Assembly (NCBI GenBank): GCA_934045075.1
Contig: OW203726.1
Location: 10,139,527-10,203,526 of the forward strand
DNA: 64,000 nt
Reading direction: 5' to 3'
From: Yponomeuta sedellus
Lineage: Eukaryota > Arthropoda > Insecta > Lepidoptera > Yponomeutidae
The translations under genes were made by a program, and so were the position numbers. The notes beneath the pieces were generated by a model, which was not told the origin of the DNA, ran no database searches, and saw nothing but the letters and a program-made list of their open reading frames with translations. Positions 41,478 to 52,539 of the stretch are shown here, in pieces; position 1 is the stretch's first letter; the number at the start of each line of letters is the position of its first letter.

Positions 41478-41846
41478 CTTGTGGCCTAGCCAAACCGAGT
41501 GATTGGAATCAATCACTTGAGTTAAGCAACAACAGGCGCGGTCAGGTGCAGGATGGGTGACCGTCCCGTGATTACCGCAAGTGGCATTTTTTCCGAGCGC
41601 TTCCGTGCTTCGCAAAGCACGCTAAGCCGTTGGTGCCGGCTGCCATTACATGGCAGTCGTTAAGCCATGTCAGAGGCCTCATGGGCGGCTTGATAACAAC
41701 TGACAGTAAGGCTCGCTACTGTCTTACAACCCTCCACCACCCCGGACTTGCCCCCGTGGTAAAGTGGTAAAGTATGGCCTACCTGCCTGCGATGCAGGAA
41801 GAGACCCGTGCCGCAGCAGTGGGGACGTACAAGGGTTGATAACGAG
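41478..41846 (+). mobile_element. Full-length 5S rRNA-derived SINE (copy B)
   Basis: The head (about 41500-41590) matches 5S rRNA across its internal RNA polymerase III control region: 'gagttaagcaac' (A box), 'aggcgcggtcag' (intermediate element) and 'ggatgggtgaccg' (C box), in order and with 5S-like spacing. The body follows with hairpins 'gtgcttcgcaaagcac' and 'ggctgccattacatggcag'. The 3' region 'ggacttgcccccgtgg', 'agtatggcctacc', 'gatgcaggaagagacccgtg', 'ggggacgtacaagggttgat' ends in 'aacga'. The 5' third of 5S is replaced and the remaining fold is not a complete 5S, so this is a SINE3-type retroposon and not a 5S gene. Confidence 0.85.
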
Positions 41847-42560
41847 GATATACCTAAGTAAAAAGCTCAGTATAAGCTGAGGGTTTGCACCCAATTAGAC
41901 TTGATTATGGTAAGGGGAGATTTTTAATTAGTTTATCTTATCTGACTGCTAGAATAGTTTTCATCAGAATAATACAAATTAATACATAGAATGTTCTAAG
42001 AAAAACCTTTTCCTCCGGTTTTATTAAAGCTAATTTTCCTTCCTGTGTTAGGCTACCTAGAAAAGGAAACCTTATACAAGTGCGCTTTATCCATTTTATA
42101 GATAAGTCAGTAATATGTATTCGCAGGCTTTACTAGATGCCATTCATTCGTGACAAAATAAATGTAAAAGTTTTTTTATAGCACTGGGTATAGTGACCAG
42201 CACTGTCGTTAATGACATAACTATTACGTATATCCTACTTAATATGTGAAGTGTGTTTTCCTTATATATGTGAAGTTTTTGAAGATATTTGGATGTTTCT
42301 TACTCAATCACGCTATGACGGCTATAGGAGTTTCATGAAACTAAGCATGCAGATAGACAAAGATAGGATGCTTGATATCCCTGTAATGTGTTCCCGTGGA
42401 ATAATGTTACCGTAATATTTTTTCAAGCAAATTCAAAGATGTTAATTTAATTCGTTGCCATGGTAACAAGAATCGTCTAAACGGTTGCTGTGGCGGTACA
42501 TTACATTATTATTAGCAGGTCCTGGTGTAACAAAAGAATTTGTCCATCTTCAGTACTTAC

Positions 42561-42641
42561 TTTGTCGGTTATAATTTCGCCTTTCTTGCAGATGGCATCA
42601 CTGACGGCGGCTGTCACGTCTGTTAATACCTCTTCCAGTTC
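42561..42641 (-). CDS. F-BAR gene exon
   Basis: An 81-bp exon with acceptor tatcttttcag| and donor GACAAA|GTAAGTACT encodes 27 codons, ELEEVLTDVTAAVSDAICKK then GEIITDK, phase 0. It joins in frame after ...LPTMLQ of the exon at 48284-48448, giving LP.ML.ELEEV, which resembles the LPxLLxxLQxx segment near the end of the Fes/Fer F-BAR domain. Confidence 0.8.
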
Positions 42642-42745
42642 CTGAAAAGATATTAAATTGTTTAATTGCTTTGCCTGTCTTCGTGGGCCTTTAACGTAGA
42701 CATCAGAAAGTGAACTTGTAGTAGTATGTAGTAGTTTATTTCGTG

Positions 42746-42920
42746 AAGCTATGTCAGAGGCCTTATGGACGGCTTAATAACTTCTGATATTAAGGCCCGA
42801 CGCTGTCTTACAATCCTCCAGCAACCCGGACTTAGCCCCCGAGTTGGAGTATGGTCTAACCTTCTGCGACGCAGGAAAAGACCCGTGCCCCAGCGTGGGG
42901 TCGAACATAGGGTTGATACA
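42746..42920 (+). mobile_element. 5S-derived SINE, 5'-truncated (copy C)
   Basis: Begins at 'aagctatgtcagaggcctta' and runs through 'cttacaatcctcca', 'cccggacttagccccc', 'tggagtatggtctaacc' to 'agggttgatacaa'. The 5S head is missing. It lies about 100 bp from an F-BAR gene exon. Confidence 0.85.
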
Positions 42921-43534
42921 ACAAGCGCCACACTAAACTTGCCAGAAGCTCGAATATTACAGCTGAAGAGTCGGTCAGGCAGTCGTTTTGTCTGTACTGG
43001 CCGCAGAGATATAACTTTTTCCTTATGCGCTTTGTTGCTAGCAATACCAGTCTCTCATTAACTCTCTCTGATGGAATGTACCCTGCAGTAAGAGGTATAC
43101 ATAATAGGCTACATAAAAAAAAACTTTGTTGTCTTGGGCAGGAGCAGATGAATTTATAACTTCGACACAATACTATTACTTTTCCTGGTCCCAAACTAGG
43201 ATACCCTGCGCTATGGTAACAAGGCAGGGATATCAAAAACATGGAAATACAAACTAGACGAAAGCCTACATAAGGGGCGCTAGTACGTTCCTTCTCCACT
43301 TTAAGGACTCGTCTGATTTAATCTACTCTAATGAGTTAAATATATACAAATTTTGTTACTTTGAAAACATTAAAATGACCCTAAACCCTAACCCGTTATA
43401 ATAACCCTATGCAGTAAACATTTGCGAATCAGGAAGGCTGGTCTGAAAGTGGTTAATTTGATAAGGGAGCTGCCGAGTGGATTGTTATTGAGATTTTAAC
43501 AAGCTTGAGTTGTGAGGTCCACTGTAACTATGAC

Positions 43535-43660
43535 GATATAGAAATTTCTTTTGAAATAAGTCCGCCTTTGCACGTGATTTTTATCACAAACCTGTTATTC
43601 AAGTTTTATTTTTAATTAAGTTTTTATTGTGCAATACAGTGTAACAAACAAACAATCTGA
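43535..43660. repeat. Retroposon tail fragment, also at 54540-54650
   Basis: 'aaataagtccgcctttgcac', 'acctgttat', 'ttttattgtgcaata' and 'gtgtaacaaacaaac' recur in the same order at 54545-54645. Confidence 0.7.
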
Positions 43661-43784
43661 AAGCATATTTCAAGGCATTCTTTCCATTCCAATGTAAATA
43701 TGGCCATCTTCGCCAATCCACTGTAAGCACGCGTCGTGATTAGGGCCATACTCGCTTTCTATAAGAGAAAGCTTTATCAAGAGG

Positions 43785-44010
43785 GGTAGTGGGGAGCGAT
43801 AGAACCACCGACTTCTCAATCGGGAGGTCGTGAGCCCGAATGACTGTTTTCTAAGTTATGTTCAATCGTGAATCTATAGTAGCAATACCACTCGCATTGT
43901 GAAGGAAAATATCGTGAGGAAACCCTAGTATCTAAAGTGTTCACATACCTCAACGCATGCTACGTATAATCACGGAGGAAATAAATACTGGCCCAACTAT
44001 GAGGCTAAGT
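43785..44010 (+). mobile_element. tRNA-derived SINE, diverged
   Basis: Head 'ttctcaatcgggaggtcgtg', body 'cattgtgaaggaaaatatcg', 'acatacctcaacgcatgcta', 'ctggcccaactatgaggct': the same family as 6984-7395, but with a decayed B box. Confidence 0.75.
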
Positions 44011-44410
44011 GCAGATGCATGAAACACGTCAATGAAATAAGGGTATTTGCAATAAAAGTATCTTGTGCATATCCGTTCAAATCACAGCACACACACAATG
44101 AAACTATAATTTAATTTAACATCCCACACAGCGAGTAGAAGGCTTCGGCAGATGGAGTTGCATCGGCGCGCACAGAATAAATCCTTCGGAGTTTGTAAAG
44201 TTGGATTGAATATTTCATCTGTATTGTGAGAGAGGACGCCTCGCTGACTGCGAGATATTTTATACTAGGATTTTACCTGAGTCTGTCCGTGAGTTTTGTT
44301 TTGGTGCCTTGGTTATTCGTTAATTATACTGATTGACTACTATGAGTAGTATCTATATATTTAACTATGACCAACTCAGCGTGCAGACATGGCTTAACTT
44401 GACATGGCTT

Positions 44411-44642
44411 AAAAACCTATTTAGAGGCTAAAAATTTCACCCATGCCGGGATTCGAACCCGCAACCTCTGGCTATCCGTACCAGCGCTCTACCAATTGAG
44501 CCAATGGGCGACTCACGACATCAGTGAAATTTCGAACCTCTTTACAATATTCTCTGTATTACGTACAGGCAGCGACATCTGACTTAAGCAAATTGCATTA
44601 CTTACAGTCCCGACTACCTACTTTGCAGTTAGGTTTTACATC
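44411..44642 (-). mobile_element. tRNA-bearing element, tandem copy 1
   Basis: Begins 'aaaaacctatttagaggct' and contains the tRNA-like core on the minus strand (A box 'tggctcaattgg', B box 'gggttcgaatccc'). It ends in 'ctttgcagttaggttttac'. By eye identical over 232 bp to the copy at 44719-44950. Confidence 0.85.
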
Positions 44643-44678
44643 GGAACGATATCACTGTACCCACATGATTACACCATT

Positions 44679-44950
44679 TTTATTTTTAATGCACTAACCC
44701 GTGCTAAGGAACAAATTTAAAAACCTATTTAGAGGCTAAAAATTTCACCCATGCCGGGATTCGAACCCGCAACCTCTGGCTATCCGTACCAGCGCTCTAC
44801 CAATTGAGCCAATGGGCGACTCACGACATCAGTGAAATTTCGAACCTCTTTACAATATTCTCTGTATTACGTACAGGCAGCGACATCTGACTTAAGCAAA
44901 TTGCATTACTTACAGTCCCGACTACCTACTTTGCAGTTAGGTTTTACATC
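44679..44950 (-). mobile_element. tRNA-bearing element, tandem copy 2
   Basis: Includes the additional end 'aatgcactaacccgtgctaa' (44685-44708), followed by the 232-bp unit 44719-44950 that duplicates 44411-44642. Unit offset 308 bp. Sequence identity implies a very recent duplication or assembly duplication. Confidence 0.85.
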
Positions 44951-45262
44951 ATCAGGTTTGACATGGCTGTCAAGTTGTAGGACCGTCATTAATTAATACC
45001 TTAAAAAATATCAATCATTTATTTTTCGGGAGTATTTCAAAATTGTTTGTTAACACCACAGACCGAGACCTGCATCTTTGGTTAACACCCAGGGATAAAC
45101 TGAATAAAATAAAATATACCTACTATACTTGCGCTTAGAAGGACAGAAAGGAGCCATCCCTTGATCAAAAATAAAAAAGAAAGTGGATGATGTTGGTTGG
45201 TAGATAGACTTAAGCTGACTTGCACCACTTGCTTAAATGGGGCTTAAGTACATTTTTTTTAC

Positions 45263-45440
45263 TTAGCCTCTTTTGTGTCCCACTGCTGAGCAAAAGCCTC
45301 TACTGTTTTCCATCTCTCCCTGTTTCCAGCCACCTGGCACCATCCTGGCAAGAATGCATTTAGATCGTCCCGCCATCTTCGCCTTGATCGGTCGCGACGT
45401 CGCGGTCGGTGTCCATTTTGCGGAACCCAGTCCGTCGCAG
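45263..45440 (-). pseudogene. C-terminal remnant of an RTE-type LINE
   Basis: On the minus strand, shifted frames read RPIKAKMAG..., WRDDLNAFLPGWCQVAGNRE and KWKTVEEAFAQQWD, ending near 45268. This is the typical RTE ORF2 end (RW.DDL...W...A.NR..WK...EAF.QQWD). The ORF is interrupted, so it is a dead, 5'-truncated copy. Confidence 0.7.
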
Positions 45441-45499
45441 TTTTGGCCCACCTATCTGCTTAAGTACTATTTAACTAAAATTCTTCATACAGTCTGTTT

Positions 45500-46540
45500 A
45501 AATGGCTAAACAGGTGACATTTATGAAGTGGTGCAAATCGGCCTAAAATTAGGTAGTCTACCGGGGCTCATTTTTTTTATGATTCTAATAAGATTGATAC
45601 CTTATGGAATTCATGGCTATAAGCGTGCAAACTTGCAGCGCCAGTAAAAAAAAACATATTTTGTCAAAGGCAGACGCTAGACATTAGTTTCTTGCATGAT
45701 GAGACATCTTTCAATGCGTCTCGCTCGCACATTTTTAATCATTGCACAGGATCATTGTAACGAAATGAGTTTATTCTCCTGTTATGGCCTGAGGCTTTAC
45801 TACATTTTGAATATTATGTTTAGTTTTCTATTTTAACAGTAACACAAGTTTTATTAATTTTGGTAGATTATTTCTCATTTTGTTTTTTAATTGTCTTTAA
45901 TTTGTCTATAATTTGCGTAATACAGCTCTGTACACATTTATTTATGGTACACTCATTAAAATTTTGGAAAGTAAAATATTGAAAACATTACTATACGATA
46001 AAAAATCAAGCAGCTAAGTGAATGTAATTAAGTTATTCGTAATACCCATTAAACTCTCATTAAAAATGTTGGAATGAGCGGGCGGGCGATATGTCAGACG
46101 TAACAGAATCCTCAATCTGAGAATCCGGAGCCTGTTTGCCAGTCAGCATTTTCAATTGCGTCTAGTGATGATTATCTTCTACTGTAAGTACTTACTAACC
46201 ATCAAACTTACATTTCACCAAGACTGAATGACAGACTGACTGAAAATTTAGACTTACGATCAAACGCTGAATGACTGACTGATTGAAAGTTACCATACAA
46301 TTCTAAAGTTACAACTTTTGGCAATAAACTATCCATTTCATTTTCAGTGGCTTGCTGCTGGCTCGAGAGCAACAGTCGTAAATGAGATAGGGCGTACAAA
46401 TAGATGATTGGAGTAATCAAACTTTTCTTAAAATGTTGCTTAAATTTTCTCTAATACGCTACGGCCCGAAGGCAGCGGCTTAAATTGAATATTGAACAAG
46501 CAGCAAACAGATAAAGTCTTTACCTTTAAATATATTTATT
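45500..46540. other. Intron sequence, nothing recognised
   Basis: AT-rich, no splice-bounded coding frame or known repeat seen. Confidence 0.4.
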
Positions 46541-46549
46541 TTATACTAT

Positions 46550-46632
46550 TTTTATTTTTAGTGCACTAACCCGTGCTAAGGACAATTTTAAAAACCTATT
46601 TACAGGCTAAAAATTCCACCCATGCCGGGATA
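46550..46632. mobile_element. End fragment of the tRNA-bearing element
   Basis: 'agtgcactaacccgtgctaa', 'aaaacctatttacaggctaa', 'ttccacccatgccggga', then unrelated sequence: broken off at the B-box side. Confidence 0.75.
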
Positions 46633-46639
46633 TTTATTT

Positions 46640-48280
46640 TGTTTTGATTTGTATCATTGGACTGTCCACAGTTCTCTTTTTGATAATGGTATTTACATTA
46701 CACTGTATTACATGGCGTTCATTACACAGTCGTAAATTACACAATTATTAAATTACAGTAAAGTAGTCGAACCGGTAATTCTCGGTCCCACTAAATGGAC
46801 CTAGAACAACTTCCAGGTTGGTACTTATTATAATTTACAGAATATACGAGGGACAAAAAATATAACTATGTGGCTTCCGTTTTTTCTTTTTTGAGGTAGG
46901 GAATCCTAAAAACGGACAAAGGAAGGTTTCACGATCTCTGGGTCTAGTAATAAATCAGCAGCGTGTTCGCCTAATTTGTGTTGAGAAACAAAATGAACAG
47001 TTAATAGAATGTACCTACAGATAGACGAACGATGAAACCCTGACGTAATAAGACCCGAGATGAACCTAATTGGTTTTTAATGTTTATCATTATTTACGAT
47101 TTCAATTAGGAAACTGGAATGGAGTCCCTAGAGAAAGCTCGCTGGCAAGGTAAGTCTTGAATATTTATGGCCATTTAGTATCTTGGTATAATCGACAGCT
47201 GTATAAACAACTGACCCCTAATAAGTTACGTTACAGGCGACTTTCCAACAAAAATATAATGTTGGATCAACTGTCGACTATGCGAACCCTTACATATTAC
47301 ATGACCACTTAAAGTTAACTAATATAGGTAATCAGACACAGGGAGGATTGGATAATAACAAGAGAGGCCTTTACTCAGCAGTGGAGTGGGATTTAAATAA
47401 GGCTACCTATCTAAAAAAAGGTTGTTTAGGTAGGCGTTCACCATTTGCTCTGTCATAAGTTTCGTATGATTTATGTTCTCATTGGTATGCTTTTGACGCC
47501 CTAAGGCTCTACCTGCCAACTTCTTTGGCAATAACAGAATAAGAAATATTGTTTTCTAGTAAGCACCATAATTGGACTTTTGTTGTGGTTTTATGTGTGT
47601 TCTGTCGTCGGAATAAATTTTTTCTATTCGATTTTAGTCAATAGTAGCCATTGGGGTCCAATTTGTGTCTCACATCTGTACAAAGGGCTCTTCCAATTTG
47701 GGCTGTAGTTTTCTGTCCTGGGCATTAATTATGACATGTAACTTTTAATGTATTAAACTGAGTGCGTAAGCGGAATATTTTCATACTCCGCTATGCCGTG
47801 TAGATAAGTTATGATGTATCACACAAAGTGAATATCGCATTGCAGTGGATACCTGAGATGTGACATGAAATAAAAAAAATTAAATAAAAGACACATAATT
47901 GTACGACAAAGTCCAGTTGAAATTTCACTTTCGCACACAGATGTATTTATTATAAGTTACATAATCAAGATGCTGAGCCACCTCAGATCAGGATAGGATG
48001 TATCGGTTACATTGTCTAGCCACCATTTCTCGTCTATTTACCACTGTGGTAAGTCAAGCGTACATATCCGGATGCATTCAGCTGAAACGTGGCCTAGCTA
48101 TCTCTACTTTAGTTTCGTAGTAGTGAACACCGAACACCGTATATCAGTAGTATAGTAGCAGGTAAAAAGTTTGTCCTTTGCCGAACAATACAGTACGCTT
48201 CATCGCTCCATCGTTTGATGACAAAATATGAGCCTGTACTTCTGTTGTAGTCCATAATGGTTTAAGGAATTAAAATAAAT
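46640..48280. other. Intron sequence
   Basis: No exon found. A short RTE-like tail ('gaggcctttactcagcagtg', near 47365) is the only recognisable piece. Confidence 0.4.
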
Positions 48281-48283
48281 TAC

Positions 48284-48448
48284 CTGTAGCATAGTAGGCA
48301 GTGTGTGCTTATGATATTGATCCAGCATGGCATTGGTAGCGGTGAGCTGTTGCACGTAGTTGTTGTGGGAATCATAGTACGCAGCTAGAGCCGTTGGATT
48401 CGGACTGTTGCTGTAGTTCAGAAACGCCTCGCGGTAGATTTGGCGACT
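48284..48448 (-). CDS. F-BAR gene exon (F-BAR helix 3/4)
   Basis: A 165-bp exon with acceptor atcctttcag| and donor CTACAG|GTAATT encodes 55 codons, phase 0 at both ends: SRQIYREAFLNYSNSPNPTA, then YYDSHNNYVQQLTATNAML and DQYHKHTLPTMLQ. The HN.YV..L......YH...LP.ML pattern is what F-BAR domains show in the segment after helix 2, and it lines up well with Fes/Fer (HN.YV......LP.LL). FCHSD- or srGAP-type proteins share part of it. It follows in frame after ...DDQLLK of the exon at 57968-58190. Confidence 0.85.
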
Positions 48449-49120
48449 CTGAAAGGATACGAAAAAGATAAACTATGAAAGGAAATGCCATCTTGATTTG
48501 TAAAAGTGTGGAGTAGTGACCAGGATCTCTCTAAGAAGGTACAGGCTTTTGATACTGGCACTCTCAGCTTTTGCAATATTCTAAGTGCAAACATCCTTTC
48601 CAAATAATGAAGTATAGAATGTTGGTGAACGATGTTTTTCGTTAGTAGGTCGACTCTTCGTGTCTTTATGTACTATGAAATCCTATTAAATTAGATTTTC
48701 GCGAATAACAACATGAATTCAAAGTTACAACAAAGGTAGCCATAGAAATGAATAGGCAAAGCTGAGAAATACATTAGCGAAACATAAATGTACACGTTAA
48801 AACTACCTGTTATTTAGCTTAGAAAATATTTACAAAAGTGTCTTGACTTCCGTTTAAATTGTGTTAAATATACCGGATCGGGCGTACCCAATCATTAGTC
48901 TAGCCGGTCATTCATTTTCAATTGCTTTCAATGCATGACACGTCCCTTTGTGATGTTTGCCAACTCTCCGACATCCGTGTTCGTGTAGCAGATTATCCGT
49001 TTAAACTCTATTTGAACTGGACACACAAGGAAATAGATCCTCGTCCACAAGTGAGCTAGGTTTACCAATTTTGTCATTCGAAATAAAATTAGGCTAAACG
49101 TTGTGCTCTGAGTTAATTTA

Positions 49121-49200
49121 ATCTTTTTACATAGTCATGACAACACTATTGATGAGAATAATTATCATCAATAGTGTTGTGATGGCTGATGTAAAAAGAT
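49121..49200. ncRNA. 80-nt near-perfect hairpin, candidate miRNA precursor or tiny MITE
   Basis: 'atctttttacat' pairs with 'atgtaaaaagat' and 'acaacactattgatga' with 'tcatcaatagtgttgt'. The middle pairs with G:U allowances, leaving a 9-nt loop. The length (about 80 nt) and the 35-bp stem are precursor-like. The stem may be too perfect for a classic miRNA, and there is no expression evidence. Confidence 0.35.
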
Positions 49201-49249
49201 AATAAAATTATAGATGTAAAATATTGAAAAGTTCATGTCACAGATATAA

Positions 49250-50460
49250 TCGATTTAAAAATACGAATAAGAAAACTTCACTAATACAAGCCCGCATGGG
49301 TTTACGGAAACAATAATGGTTTGTAAACCCATATCAAAATATATCAGTGCCTATTAGTTTAATATGGGTTTGTATCTGTGATGTTTTTCTATTAGGTAGT
49401 ATTTTTGAATCGATTAGATTTGTGACATATATGTTTCTCCTAAATGTTTTATTTCGATTTTAGGTACTAAATACAATAGAATCTTTGATCACGTGAAGTT
49501 TCAAGAAACGCGCGTGTTTGAAACTTGTACTTACAGAAATTGGTTTGTTTTGCGTGTGGAATTTGTTTGAGTTGGGACTATTCCAGTATTTTCCTGCAGT
49601 GTAAAGGAAGCTCGGAATGTATAGGCTACTTTAAGTAAATGACCTATAAAACCGCTTGAGCATGTTATTGTTTATGGCAGTGATTGCGTACGCTTTATGT
49701 TATGACTGTAAAATTAACGCCGCAATGAAGAAGGCACAGAAGGGGACGGCGCTGATCCTGTTGATGAAAATTACATTGCAGGTGGACTCTTATTGTAGAG
49801 GGCGTGGAAAGACTGACGAATTTAAAACATTTCTTTCGTTTAGTACCTAATAATATCACCTCACTGTTTGTCACTACTCCTACCTTCTCCACGTCAGCTG
49901 TTGGTTGGCTAGAATAAAATACTATTTAGTATTAAGCCCGCCAATTGTACAATCTTTGCTGGTACAATAAAGGATTTAATAATAATAACAATCGAAAAAA
50001 CTGACACAGATACCGTCACTTTAATTGTTCTTGTGGAACAGACCGTACGTATAAGTATGCGCTCCGATTATTTGGGATCGCGATGGTTTGATTACATTGT
50101 GCAAAATATAGAATTTAAAGAATCTAAAAGAATCATTGAAAATACCGATATTGAAGAATCATTACTGCAAAAAAAATTGCGACTACGCTTTATTATTTCC
50201 TAGGTCGTAAATTTTCCTAGTATGTTTTAATTCCAAAAAATATGCGCAGATTAAGAAGAAGGTTTAGGGAAAAGAATCAGTAAACTAACACTTACTTTAG
50301 TGGACCATAAAAATGCCGCACGCTTGTTAGATTAACAAATTGGTTATCAAACCACATTTCAAGTAAATGGGGGTTAGTTTTCTATATATAAAATTAAATA
50401 AAACTTTGCATCTGCAACACTACAACTGCTTATTTTACAATAAACATTGACATACTAATA
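49250..50460. other. Intron sequence
   Basis: AT-rich. A loose inverted repeat of 'tgggttt' strings lies at 49290-49370. No coding seen. Confidence 0.4.
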
Positions 50461-50466
50461 ATTACA

Positions 50467-50632
50467 ATGGACTTATGGATAGCTTGGTAACTTATGACAG
50501 TAAGGCCCGCCACTGTCTTACAATTCTCGACCAACCTGGGCTTGGCCCCCGTGGTGGAGTATGACCTAACCTTCCTGCGGTGCAGGAAGAGCCCGTGCCC
50601 CAGCAGTGGAGACATACAAGGGTTGACATCGA
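50467..50632 (+). mobile_element. 5S-derived SINE, 5'-truncated (copy D)
   Basis: Runs from 'atggacttatggatagcttgg' through 'ccgccactgtcttacaatt', 'gggcttggcccccgtggtgg' and 'cctaaccttcctgcggtgca' to 'acatacaagggttgacatcg'. Confidence 0.85.
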
Positions 50633-50639
50633 TCGAAAT

Positions 50640-52280
50640 TTAAAAACCTGACAATATGTATTAAACACAATATCCATAAAAAGCAAAACTTACTAAAGGT
50701 CTGTCACCAACAGAGGGGAAACATGTGTCGTAAGAGAGTAGCATCTTTAGCGAATTTAAAGAGAAAACATAAAATTACCACAGACAAAACGATAAGCTCG
50801 GAAATTATAACGCCAAAGTATTCAAATTCCATTCGGAATAATATTTGCGTTGATTTGGTATAATGATGTAAATTCGGGGTTATCCATAGGGCTGTTCAAA
50901 CAACGATGGATACGCTTCGCCAACATGGAATAGTAAGCTCGTTGCTTGTTGAAATTCAGCACCACGGTTGATCGCTCTGTACAAAATTAAACACACCTCT
51001 CTCTGAATACCTACGTACCTACAACCTATTGCAACGTTCACTATCTGCCAGTTTTGGTTGATAATCCTCCGTTTGTGAAAGCTTGGACTATTTATTACAA
51101 CATTTAGTTAGCAGGCGTGCATTCATTACGCTATTACGGTTCAGGCATGTTTAGGCATATCATTCACTTTGGTTTGATGGAACGCAAAGGCTCTTTACGA
51201 CAAAGCAAATAAACTTTACATAAGCTCAAGCCTGTATTCAGGAGGTGTGGGGAGAGACCTAACGGAATTCGTTCGCACGCACGCCACAACACACACTTAT
51301 ACACGGTATCGTAAGTATCCGGTGTCGGATACTTATACCGAGCCCTTATCACATCTATACATTCCGTATTTGGTCAACCAATATCCGCCTGGGACGTCCC
51401 ATCCACCTACATTCGCTTTATATACTTCTTTTGTCAATCTTTCTTCCCTCATTGTCTCCATATTATTATGTCCAAAGCAATGCATGTTGCTTTGGACATC
51501 CTTTCTCAATTCTAGTCACTACATCATCTTTTAGTACAAAGCTAAGAAGCAATAATTACAATTTTATGAATTTGTCAGAGGTGACGAAGGTTGCATGACC
51601 GATTAGTAGTCAGACCAGCAAATCCATGAATCAATGATGCCCGTATTTTTACTTATAATAAGTAAAAGCACGTGTAAGCGGAGTCTAATGATTATAAAAT
51701 TCATCTTTTCTTCGAAATAAACACTTGAATTTTTTTTATTTACATTATATAAACTCGCGGCTGTATCCAGACGGATAGGCAAGGCAAGGACCACAGTTAG
51801 CCACTTTCCAGAATCTTGGTACACCTCTTGTGTTTGACACAAAAGTAACATGATAATGACACGTGTAAATACCGAACGCCACGTGACACGTAATATATTC
51901 TTCATACCTCCTCCATAAGGCGTGCACGGAAAAGCTCGAAGATGCATTATGTAAGAGTTTTCCGTTGAATTTCTACTCGTGCATTATTAACCAGCTTGGG
52001 GACTCAAGAAATTGTTTCATAGCGTAGTAAAGGATACGCAATTTTTTTGTTTAACATCCATCTCACTTGCACTTATATTAGGGATGTTGTTTTCGTCTAT
52101 CACATAGTTGGTTGTTAAAAATATTATTTATTCAAGGAGAAAAACCGAAAAGCACAAAGGCAGCGGATTACATTTTGCATTGACATTCAGCAAACAGAAT
52201 ATATATTCTTTATGTTTAAATAAATTAATAAGATCAATGAAAAGAAATAATAAAATAAGAATTGATCTTATTTTAGATCG
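50640..52280. other. Intron sequence with one short hairpin
   Basis: No exon recognised. A perfect 13-bp inverted repeat around tgcatg lies at 51468-51499 (atgtccaaagcaa and complement). Confidence 0.4.
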
Positions 52281-52283
52281 ATA

Positions 52284-52530
52284 CGCTTCCGTGCTTCGCA
52301 AGGCACGTTAAGCCGTTGGTGCCGGCTGTCATATAATGGCAGTCGTTAAGCCATGTCAGAGGCCTTATGGGCGGCTTGATAACTTCTGACAGTGAGGCCC
52401 GCCACTGTCTTACAATCCTCCACCAACCCGGATTTGGTCCCCGTGGTGGAGTAAGGCCTAACCTTCCTGCGATGCGAAAGAGACCCGTGCCCCAGCAGTG
52501 GGGACATACAAGGGTTGATAACGATAACGA
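52284..52530 (+). mobile_element. 5S-derived SINE lacking the 5S head (copy E)
   Basis: Starts at 'gcttccgtgcttcgcaagg', just after the point where the 5S-like head would end, and keeps the whole body and 3' end, finishing with a tandem 'taacgataacgat'. Confidence 0.88.
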
Positions 52531-52539
52531 TCTCCTTGA

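Noticed and set aside
41500..41590. A functional 5S rRNA gene
   Set aside because: Only the internal promoter part matches. The first third and the closing stem of 5S are missing, and the segment is joined to a repeated SINE body.
42749..43299. ORFs across the SINE copy and its flank (both strands)
   Set aside because: The frames run through 5S-derived SINE sequence into unrelated intron DNA. No protein homology.
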